NCBI GenBank assembly: GCA_029224185.1
Contig: CM055211.1
Location: 8,757,655-8,821,654, forward strand
Reading direction: 5' to 3'
Origin: Karalla daura
Lineage: Eukaryota; Chordata; Actinopteri; Chaetodontiformes; Leiognathidae
Length of the DNA: 64,000 bases
Program-made: the position numbers and the translations under genes
The notes under the pieces: model-generated
Told to the model about the DNA's origin: nothing
The model's database searches: none
The model's input: only the letters and a program-made list of their open reading frames with translations
Shown here: positions 54,801-64,000 of the stretch, piece by piece
Position numbering within the stretch: position 1 is the first letter of the stretch
Layout of the letters: each line of letters begins with the position of its first letter

Positions 54801-56680
54801 AGAGGGAGACACACACACACAGCCATCCTTACACACTGGAAATCTGAGCACATGATTAAAAAAAACTTAGGGATAGATTTGATATAATGATGGAAAGCAG
54901 TATGAGGAAGAATGGGGGGAGGGACACACACACAGAGGCCGGGGTTGTGTTGTGGTACCCAGAGTGAGGACCAGGAGTGTCCAAAAAAACATGAACTCAT
55001 GGATCGGGGGGTACCATCACAGTTTAGGTCTGTAGGTGATAGACTGTGGATGTGTGAGCAGTCGAGTAGGATACTGCAACTTGTGTATAAATGACAGTGA
55101 CAGACCTGGGCAGACCTCCCAGTATAACTAAGGTGTGTCACTTCTAACTGACACTGCACTATGCCTTGTGTGAGTATACAGTCATGTCCATCCCCAAACT
55201 CCCTGCAGTATTTTCTGTTTGTGGAAAAAAACTTAGTGTTTTTGTTGAGTGTGGGGCTGTTGTTTTACAGATGAGTGGGCTGATGGTTGCAGAGGTTTAG
55301 TGTGAGATGATCAAACACACAGACACACACACACACAGAGCATCGTTCCAGCAGAGCTTCTCTTTTCTGACTTCTATGACAAAAAAAGACAGACAGGAGC
55401 CTGATGAAGGATCGTTAAAAGTTAGGACTTTTCCAAACATCCTATAATGAGACGATGACAAAAATAAAAGCGTTTCCTACTGTGTTTTGAGCTGTATGAA
55501 ATATGATGAGGCTGCATGGAGAAGAGTAAGTGAATAAATAAGAGAGAAAGGTGTGAACAGAAATGTCACCTGATTATTTAATATTCAAGGTTTCTATTTA
55601 TTTTCTGGGTTAACAAAATTAATCCTCTTGTGAATATGATAAAGTAATAATAATCCCATTAAAACCAAAAGAGCAATTTTGCTCTTAGCCTGCAGTTTTT
55701 GTGTAATATTAATGAGGAATATTGTGCTAAAGAGATAATTACACTGCACTTTGTTGCAAAGGATTAATTACATTAATTGGAGGGTTCCACGCTTTCACAC
55801 ATCACCTGGAGTCATTGTGTGGTCTCACACCCAGGTTTACATGTGTCTGCTCGGGGTCAGTCTCACCTCTGATTGTAATTAGTGTTTGTGTACACACAGG
55901 CAGTCAGTTTCTCACCTCTGGCAGCTGTCATTATTAAGTGACAATCAGGTGTATTTATTGTGTTCATGTTCCAACTCAGACTGCATCTGGCTGTATGACA
56001 GTCTGGAAATATATCAGAGAAGCAGAAATAGACGAGATTCCTGGACAAATAAAGGCTGTGAGGGAAGTGAACAGAGGATGCAGCTCAGGGTGCAAATGGT
56101 TTTGTCTGAAGGGCAAACCTGAGGAGAGGCTGAATTAATTCAGCGTGTGACTGCTGTGAAAGAGCCGCTTCATGTATTTTTAAGAGCAAACATGGGTCTG
56201 AACGTGGCAGCGGAGAGTTATATTTTAGAATAATGTGACAGGCTGAGTGTGAGGCTGGGCAGGCAGATGATGTGTGAGATATTTGGTGCTTCATCAGTGG
56301 TTTTATTTTTCAGCGGTCAGCTGAAAGCCACAGGAACGTCCACGTATCTGAAGATCATCTTCATCGTTACTGTGCATGGAGCAAGCAGCCTGACCACAGG
56401 CTCTTTAGATGGGCCTAATCTGATCAGAAACACAGCAGTGCTGTCTCTTATGGCTTTGTGGAGCTGAAAAGATCAGATTTATAGACTTTTAGACTCCATC
56501 TAATTAAAGCTGCAAAACTAAAAATGCAATAATTGTAGAGTATTTATCAGTGCACATTCATTAGTAAATAATCATCTCTTATCATTGGTGTTATTATTTG
56601 TTGTGAGATGGTTATTACTATCAACACCATGAATCATCCCTGTTCATCACCCTGTGTCTGTTTCCCAGTCTGAGCCTCAG
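54801..56680. other. intergenic region between the divergent mbd5 and orc4 starts
   Basis: About 1.9 kb, AT-rich in the middle (55560-55760). No coding exon recognised. Confidence 0.6.
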
Positions 56681-56780
56681 CCAATCAGAGCAGCCCTAGC
56701 CGGAAGTCGTCATCGCCGTCGGAGCAGATTTCCCGCGAAGATCGAGTCCCTCTGAGCTGAGAGTTGAACGCCTGGTCCCG
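56681..56780 (+). promoter_or_regulatory. orc4: orc4 core promoter and non-coding first exon
   Basis: It contains in order CCAATCAG (56681-56688, NF-Y type), CCGGAAGT (56700-56707, ETS/GABP type) and TTTCCCGCGA (56729-56738, E2F type). A splice donor (gtgagt at 56781) follows, joining to an acceptor before 57186. This set is usual for S-phase-regulated replication genes. Confidence 0.6.
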
Positions 56781-57201
56781 GTGAGTGTTTCTTGTTGTTG
56801 CGCTGTGATTGTGGACTCGATGAGACAGGATCGTGATAGTTTATCTCCAGGACCAGAGTTATTACACATCTGTGACACAGAGCTAACGGCTAGCAGGATG
56901 CTAACAGCTGCAGGGGCGAGAACGACACCGGCAAGGACCACAGTCCATTAGGACATCAGGACTTTTAGGAGGTTTCGCTCGCTCCGGTACTTATTAATGA
57001 TATATTCAGTATAATAAGAGTGTCATTCTGAGCCACCTCGCGCTTCTTATTGTATCGGCATGGAAAGCATCCACTGAGGACAGTCTAGTATGCTCATGAT
57101 CGTATGCTACTATAGTGATGCTCACGTCAACAAAGTGAGATCTGTGCGTAAAGGTACCACACACACTTATACACTATGTTCACAGCCTGGAGCACAGCAC
57201 C

Positions 57202-59577
57202 ATGACCAAGAGGAAGGTGAAGGATGAAACCTTACCAGTGGGAGAATGCGTCACCCAGGTGTGTGGCAGCGGCTATAACATTAGTGATTTATATATGAGT
57301 GTTTACAGTCTGAGTGACACTGTCCTGCTAATTTCCAGCTTCAGCAGATTTTGCGGGAGAGGTTTTGCCACCAGACACTTCCTGACAGGCCGGAGGGTGT
57401 GGAGGCTCAACACAAGTATGTTCATCACACTGTAGTTTACTGTGCTCCCTTCCTACAGATGAGCACCATCAAGCAGAAAACCCTTACATTTCTAAACAGA
57501 AGCAGTCTTATGTGGTGCTGAGGGACTGGGTGACCCAGTTCAGTCCTACCTGGCTGACAGCTCTGTCCCAGTTAGTGGAGCTGGAAACGCTCCAGCTCCC
57601 AGCAGACTTAAACACAAACCCACCTCCGAAGCGTCCGGGCCTGCGTGGGCTGAGCTCTGCTGTGTTTGCAGACACCTGCTGGAGCTGATGAGGCGCACGG
57701 CCGTGCACGGCGAGAGCAACTCGGTGCTAATCGTTGGCCCCAGAGGAGCCGGGAAGACAATGGTGAGCCTCTGCTGCCAGGACAAAACGGGATTATGGTT
57801 GAAAACGTTAGAAGAGATGAACGGTGCTGAGGGGTGTTTCAGACCTCGGGAGGATCTTACTGTGTGTGTGTGTCTGTGTGTCTGCAGCTGCTCAGGTGTG
57901 TGCTGAAGGACCTGCTGGAGGAACGAGAGGCCCAGCAGAACCTGCTGCAGGTTCACCTCAACGGTACCTGGTCCTGAGCAGAGCTGCACCCCTCCACCCA
58001 GCCTCACCTCCTAACACGTCTCCCTGTGTGCTGCAGGCCTGCTGCAGACCGACGACCGCGTGGCCCTGAAGGAGATCACACGGCAGCTGCACCTGGAGAA
58101 CGTAGTGGGCGACAAAGTGTTTGTGAGTGTCTGGGCTCGCCGCCGCGCCTCCTGCTGTTAATGATGCAATCAGAGTGCAACAGACTGCTGTGTGCTTTCA
58201 GGGGAGCTTCGCAGAGAACCTGGTCTTCCTGCTGGAGGCGCTGAAGAAAGGTTGGGCTGCATGCTCTGAGTGAGAACATCATCTGAAGGTGTCCTCTGAG
58301 CAGCTGATTGACAGGCTGTCCCTGCAGGCGACCGCAGCAGCAGCCGGCCCGTTCTCTTCGTCCTGGACGAGTTCGACCTGTTCGCTCACCACAAGAACCA
58401 GACGCTGCTCTACAACCTGTTCGACGTGTCCCAGTCGGCCCAGGCGCCCGTGGCCGTGGTCGGCCTCACCTGCAGGCTGGTCCGTCTCTCCTCCACAGCT
58501 CGTTACCCATGATGCCCTGCTCCCTCTCTAACCTCCTCTGCTGTCTCAGGATGTGATGGAGCTGCTGGAGAAGCGGGTGAAGTCCAGGTTCTCCCACCGG
58601 CAGATCCACCTGCTCAGCAGCGCCTCCTTCCCTCAGTACCTGCAGCGGGTGCAGGCCCAGCTGCAGCTGCCGGACCACTTCCCAGACCACCGCTTCTCCC
58701 AGGACTGGAACGCCAGCGTGCAGGTGGGTCCACGCAGGTTAGAGAGGCGAGGGAGCTCTGGGAGCAGCTGGACTCACAGGTCCCTCTCCTGTCCTCAGAC
58801 GCTGTGTGAGGACAAATCAGTGGAGGAAGTTCTGCAGAAACACTTCAACTCCAGCAAGGACTTCAGATCTCTGCACATGCTGCTGGTAGGACCTCCTCTC
58901 TCCACCTCCACAGCCTGGTTCCACCTGTCTAGTCCTGGTTGCACACTCTGCTCTGACTCCTCTGCAGATGTTGTGTCTGAGCCGCGTCTCGGTCTCCAAG
59001 CCGACCATCCAGGCGGCTGACGTGCTGGAGGCCAGCAGACTGTACTTCACAGACGCCAAAGCTAACATGCTGCACGGCCTGTCCATCCTGGAGCTGTGTC
59101 TGATCATCTCCATGAAGCACCTCAACGACGTGTATGAAGGAGAGCCCTTCAACCTGCAGATGGTTCACAACGGTACGACCTGGCCTCACGCCTGAGCTCC
59201 TCAGCCCGACCGCTTCAGCATCCTTCACTCCTCTTGTTTTCTAGAGTTCAAGAAGTTCCTGCAGAGAAAGTCCAGCTCCATCTACAACTTTGACCAGCCT
59301 GTTATCATGAAGGTGTGCTCAGCTCTGCTTCTTCTAACAAACACCTTTACAATAAAACAAATGAGAGAACATAACGTCACGTCTCTACCTCCAGGCCTTT
59401 GAACATCTGCAGCAGCTGGAGCTGATCCGGCCGGTGGACAGCTCAGTGGCCAAAGTTCAGAGAGAGTACCAGCTGATGAAGCTGATGCTGGACCACACGC
59501 AGATCATGGAGGCGCTGCAGAAATACCCACAATGCCCCACTGACGTCCGGCAGTGGGCCATGTCGGCCTTCGCCTGA
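57202..59577 (+). CDS. orc4: origin recognition complex subunit 4
   Basis: AAA+ subunit of ORC that helps load the MCM helicase at replication origins. Exons: 57202-57258, 57339-57415, 57672-57762, 57888-57963, 58037-58122, 58202-58250, 58328-58479, 58550-58723, 58799-58885, 58968-59172, 59245-59312, 59395-59577. They sum to 1305 nt: 434 residues plus stop (human 436), with all phases consistent. Walker A is GPRGAGKT (about residues 67-74). Walker B is VLFVLDEFD (about 154-162). Other human-like blocks are ALKEITRQL, LENVVGDKVFGSFAENL, FAHHKNQTLLYNLFD, EKRVKSRFSHRQIHL and PTDVRQWA near the end. The start was chosen because it gives human length and follows an acceptor at 57184-57185. The gene is divergent from mbd5, as in human. 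Confidence 0.97.
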
Positions 59578-59630
59578 GGCTCAGCCCCAGCAGGAGACGG
59601 AACTAGGATTCTACTGTTTAAAGTTTGTGA

Positions 59631-59636
59631 AATAAA
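59631..59636 (+). terminator. orc4: orc4 poly(A) signal
   Basis: AATAAA 54 bp after the orc4 stop codon, followed by a T/G-rich stretch. Confidence 0.8.
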
Positions 59637-59861
59637 AAGTAAAGTAAAATGAACATGGTTGTTTTCTTTGCTAATTACAAACATGGTTCAGACTATTCCA
59701 GAATGTTCAACACCTTAAATAAGATTAGACTGCATCAGGCTGACCTATGACGTCACACAAGGCAGGGGGACATCCTGACTGAGATGCCATTCCATCGTTT
59801 AGCAGCTCAGGTTTCATATACAGTGGACAGCACGTAAAGATGCTGGAGGCAGCTGCAGAAT

Positions 59862-59880
59862 GCTGCCACCTAGTGGCCAG
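59862..59880 (-). promoter_or_regulatory. strong CTCF-like motif
   Basis: The minus strand reads TGGCCACTAGGTGGCAGCA, an almost ideal CTCF site. It lies between the convergent 3' ends of orc4 and the next gene. Confidence 0.65.
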
Positions 59881-60056
59881 AGCACGCACACACAGGCTGT
59901 GACGTCCAGCTCCTCCAGTCCTGCACTCAACATGCAGGTCTGATCTGAAATCATGCATTCTCATCTCAGTTACATTAAGGAGGTGACATCCATTGAAAGG
60001 AGAGGAACAGACACAGAATAAAACAGAGGCGTCGGCGTTCACAATCTAAAAACACA

Positions 60057-60062
60057 TTTATT
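60057..60062 (-). terminator. poly(A) signal of a minus-strand gene
   Basis: AATAAA on the minus strand, followed about 20-40 bases later by a U/G-rich element. This implies a transcript arriving from the right. Confidence 0.6.
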
Positions 60063-60179
60063 TACATCACGTGGATCACTTCAGCTGATAAAAACCATGA
60101 GCTGTGAGTGGCAGCGCTGATCCGGGAGCAGGCTCTGCTCGGTGGTCATGTTTCCAGTCTGTCGAGGTGTTGCTCCTGG

Positions 60180-60230
60180 TTCCTGCTGGGGTTCCTGCTG
60201 GGGTTCCTGCTGGGGTTCCTGCTGGTTCCT
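60180..60230. repeat. 12-bp tandem repeat, four copies
   Basis: tcctgctggggt repeated four times, the last one shortened. Confidence 0.9.
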
Positions 60231-60769
60231 CCTCCAGAGTCCCTGCACCGGGAGCTCTCACAGAGAACCCCACACACGCTCACTTTCAGTTCAGGATGTC
60301 GTACGTGCGTCCTACACCTTATCCAGTCCGACAATCCCCGACTTCGGCTCCGTGTCCTTTTTTCACATTTTTTTTGTCGGCAACAAACAATGTCCAGTCA
60401 CATGTATCGGGAGAGGAGAACCACGCGTCTTTCTGTCCACGCACCACTGGAGGCTGAGGGTTCACAACCAGAGACGAGCCTGGCCCAGACCAGTCCTGTG
60501 AGCGTGACTACCACCAGAGGCCGGGTTGGCAGATCCTGGATCAGCGCCGCCACTCGAGAGCCTTGAGAAATGTGGGGTCAAAAATGCTTGTAGTGTTTTT
60601 TTTCTGTTTTTTATTTTGTTTTTTTTTAACATTTTTTTTTTGTAGAAATTTCCGGCCTGGCGTCCAGACTCGTCCTGCAGCCAGGGCGGTCTGGCCGTCC
60701 AGGTCACTGGAGTTCAATGTTTCCTCTAGGATTCTGACGAGTGGGGAGAAGCTAGGTGGGGGGGTGTGT

Positions 60770-60800
<31 letters not shown>

Positions 60801-61800
60801 GGTGCTGGAATGAGATATATCTGTAGTGGCTGATTGCATTTTCACATGTGGGGTATTGCAACTGCTCTCAGAGAGCCTCAGGGATTCTTCATGCAACTGT
60901 CAGGGGACCCGGGTGGGCTCCTCGAGGAGCGCCCGGGGGTGTGGGGGGGGGGGCGGGGTGGGGGGGGCAGGACGCTCCGTCACACCGAGGAGCCCTTTAA
61001 GTGCTTTCTTGGGCGCCTCACACAGTTCTCCGATGAGCCTGCAGCTTTCAGCTGAAACACAGCTCGACTCAGAGTTCCTGACTGTTTCTGTCTTTCGGAC
61101 AGTCACTACGTCAGTCCTGCTGCTGCGTCAGAACACAAGAGAAGTCCACATGAATGTAGAGGAAACACTGAAGTTCAACACGCACTTATAAAGATTCAGC
61201 TCAGAGTATATAGTTGATACAGGTATTTATGTTCTCATGTCTGTACAGAGCCTAGACTGCTTAAAATAGTGGGGGCAACAAGACACAAATGTTCACTGGT
61301 AGTTAATATGCACAGCAATGTGAGGTGCTGGGCTGGAGGAGGTCGCCGTAGGAGCCGGCCGAGGCGGCCAGGCGGGGCCCGCCCCTCACGCGCCCCGCAC
61401 ACCTGGGACCAGACCTGAGGACGGCCGGCTCGCCTGATTGTTCACACGGGGGTGCACAGAGAGACAGGGCGAGCCTGACCTGGAGCCGCAGCCCACCTGA
61501 ACGCCCGAGTCTCTTCCTGAGGCGGGGGCGTGAGCGGCCCCCCCCCCCACGCCGGGCTCAGCCGCTCCTACAGTGACGGGGCACAATCACACGAAACCAG
61601 CCAAACGCAAAGCCCTCTAAAGGTACACAGGGCCGGGCTCAAACCATCAAAGTACACACAATACTGGAATCCAGGAGTCTGAAGAACATTCATTCTCGGT
61701 CGTTTGTCCATAGACTGAATAGAAAGAAGCACGTTACAGTTTATATCTTTTTTTCTTTTTGAATTAATGAAAGTATTTCCTGAATTACAACCAAAAACAC

Positions 61801-61925
61801 CCCCCCCCCCCCCCCCCCCCCTCCCTCCCTCCCACCCCAACCCGAACCAACCGACCAACCAACCGGTCATCCAACCAACCAACCAACCTACCGACCATCC
61901 ACCCCCCTCACCCCCCCCACCCCCC
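61801..61925. repeat. poly(C) and (CCAA)n low-complexity tract
   Basis: A run of about 20 C followed by ccaaccaacc-type tetranucleotide repeats and further C runs. Confidence 0.88.
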
Positions 61926-63720
61926 CGACAACAAAAAGTCGTGCCAACTCTTGCGACGTTATTCCGAGTTTGCACCTGAGCTCTGATCCCCAAAAACCTC
62001 AGGCCTGTAAATTAAAAAATAAATACAACATATCAATATGCAAGGTCACGGATTAAAAAAAAATTAAAATGCTACAAGTTATTTAGTGTGTGTGTGTGTT
62101 TCTGAAAGTCACTCCTGCAGCTGATCCTACAGAAGTGTAGGGTAGTTTGCGGCACTGGTTGCATATAACTCGCGAGAACTTAGAAAAGCATAGTACTGAA
62201 TCCCTGAATGGTACTTTGTCGGTTTGGGTCGGTTTCGCCGGCGCAGTTTGAAGTCGAGCCGCGTGCTCCACAGTACTGGGATGTGGCCGCCAACCGGACG
62301 CTGGCACTGGTTTGTTTTTGCTGTGGCTGATAGGTTTGTCCACTCCACCAGACACTTTGGCAGGTAACCAACCCACATCGGGAGGCAGTTTCTGAAAAGA
62401 TTCCCTTGGCTGCTGAAATACTGCGAAGGAGGCGAGGTGGGGCGCTAGGGAGCGGCTGATACTGGAGCTGTGCGTGCTCTACGAGCGAGGACAGGCGCGG
62501 CTGTTGGAGCCTCGCTGACACACAGTCCACTCGCCCGTTCTGTGTTTTGTAGAAATCGAATCCTTTTTCTCTGTTCAGGATTTTGGTTCGTTTGCCGTAC
62601 TTTCTACCCCGAAGAAATCCCTGCATGTGAGGTAGTCGTTATCGAGGGGCTGCGGGGGTCGCAGAGCGGAGCCTCCCTGGGGAGGGGGCGCGTCCCTGGG
62701 GGGGACGTGTCCCCCGGGGGGACGTGGCCGGGACATGGCTGTCTGTAGAGGAGCAGGTCGCTGAGCAGCAGCAGCAGCAGAGAGGAAGTGATACATGATG
62801 CGTAAATCATCAACCGTGCTACAACGATGACAGGATGATGGCTTCTGCTTCCTTCAGGTGTTCAGGACCGGTCTGCACAGCTCTGCACATCGCTCCCGTC
62901 TCCTCGCTCGTACTGAGCCTGCTAGCTAGTGACAGATCGACTCGGAAAGTTGTCAGAAAGGAAGTGAAAGTGTGCAGAATAGCTCATGATTGCTGTTGGG
63001 AGATCGTCTCTCGATTAGTGTTCCACTAGTTATAAAGTGTAGCTATGAGTTGCCCTGAATGTGAAATGGTTTGGTAGAAAGACGTCGAGTGTTGTTTTTA
63101 ATGCTTCCAAACGAGACACACACACACACGCTCACGCACACACGCACGCACGCACACACACACACACACACGATTGAGTTCCGAGCGCTCGACTTGAAAC
63201 TGCGTGGCGTGAAACCGTCCCAAAGCTTGAGGAGAGACTGCAGGATCTGCCGGCACCAGTGTTCAATGTCCCTCAGAGGAAATAAAGACTCAAAAAAACG
63301 CCATTGCTGCCTTCACAACAATGACAGATACATCCGTTTTGCCTGACATCTACAAGAGTTAACTAATATGGATACATAGAGATGGCACCAGGATGAAAGA
63401 GAAAGACGCGGGCCTCGTCTCGACTCTGTGGACAGGACAGGACAGGACAGCAGGGACGAAACACGACTGCTTGGCCACAAACGTAGAAACAAAGTAACTC
63501 GCCCTCAGGGTTTAAGGCCAGACTGGGGGGGGGGGTCAGGAGGGGTGGGGAGGGTGGGGGGGTGACGGGGCTAAACAGACGTCTTTAGAAGTTTTAACAG
63601 AGCTCAGAGTCGAGACGAGGAACCCTCGATAGAGAGAGAGGAAGCGTTAAGAGTCAGCGAGAGAGGAGGTATTTCAGTCTGAGACAGGTGGGGATGAGGA
63701 GGGAGAGGAGGCGGGGGCGA

Positions 63721-63772
63721 AGGAGGAGGAGGAGGATGGGGAGGAGGAGGAGGAGGAGGAGGAGTAGGGGGA
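63721..63772. repeat. (GGA)n trinucleotide repeat
   Basis: About 15 GGA units, slightly interrupted; low-complexity DNA without a gene. Confidence 0.85.
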
Positions 63773-64000
63773 TGTGAGGGGGTGGTGAGTAGCAAAGATT
63801 CCTGAGGTGTATCAAAAGAGAGCAGAAAACTCTTGATAGTAATCCAAAAAAGATGTGTGCAATCAAATGAAAAAAAAGCAAAGCTGGCTCAGCTAAACAC
63901 AGGGATAGTTCCAGAGTAGGGCTGGGTACCCCCCCACACCCCCCACACCCCCCCACAACATCTGACCACACTTCATATGAGAGCCCAGACCAGCCTGTCT

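Larger units (their letters stand above)
60040..64000 (-). other. probable 3' UTR of the gene convergent with orc4 (acvr2a by synteny)
   Basis: No recognisable exon is present, but a minus-strand poly(A) signal lies at its left end. In human the gene tail-to-tail with ORC4 is ACVR2A, so a long acvr2a 3' UTR is the likeliest content. I did not find the ACVR2A C-terminal coding sequence, so it would have to lie beyond 64000. The stretch includes (GGTTCCTGCTGG)n at 60180-60230, poly(C) at 61801-61820 and (GGA)n at 63721-63772. Confidence 0.4.

Overview
This is a vertebrate, almost certainly teleost fish, nuclear genome window. The evidence is intron-rich genes with short GT-AG introns, dense (CA/TG)n microsatellites, and proteins that align by recall to known vertebrate families. 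No bacterial, viral or CRISPR features were seen. All gene models below were built by hand from open frames and splice sites. No alignment was run.

Layout from left to right. (1) 1-24.6 kb, minus strand: col18a1, the collagen XVIII alpha-1 chain. It has endostatin at the 3' end, a long interrupted collagenous region, a thrombospondin-N-like domain, and two alternative first exons. The first exon at 17.1-18.0 kb encodes a signal peptide, DUF959 and a Frizzled domain. The other, near 24.5 kb, encodes only a signal peptide. (2) 24.6-28.8 kb: intergenic DNA with a strong CTCF-like site and a degenerate tandem repeat. (3) 28.8-36.7 kb, minus strand: kif5c, kinesin-1 heavy chain. All 25 coding exons resolve to a 951-residue frame. 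(4) 36.7-40.6 kb: kif5c promoter side and probable mbd5 3'UTR. (5) 40.6-54.8 kb, minus strand: mbd5, with an MBD at the N-terminus and a PWWP-like region near the C-terminus. It has nine coding exons, 1404 residues, and a likely non-coding first exon near 54.7 kb. (6) 56.7-59.6 kb, plus strand: orc4, with 12 coding exons, 434 residues and a CCAAT/ETS/E2F promoter. (7) 60.0-64.0 kb: probably the 3'UTR of a minus-strand gene convergent with orc4. By conserved neighbourhood this would be acvr2a, but no coding sequence is in the window.

The kif5c-mbd5-orc4 order and orientation match the human 2q23 block as I recall it, except that epc2 is absent between mbd5 and kif5c. col18a1, which is on chromosome 21 in human, is joined to the kif5c end.

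No wholly new system was found. The points most worth a second look are: two single-base homopolymer frameshifts in col18a1; a 57-bp in-frame gap with a TGA just before endostatin, together with loss of the usual N-terminal zinc-binding histidines; a 27-bp coding minisatellite in the collagen XVIII hinge; UG repeats abutting many splice sites in kif5c and col18a1; and CTCF-like motifs at each gene boundary.
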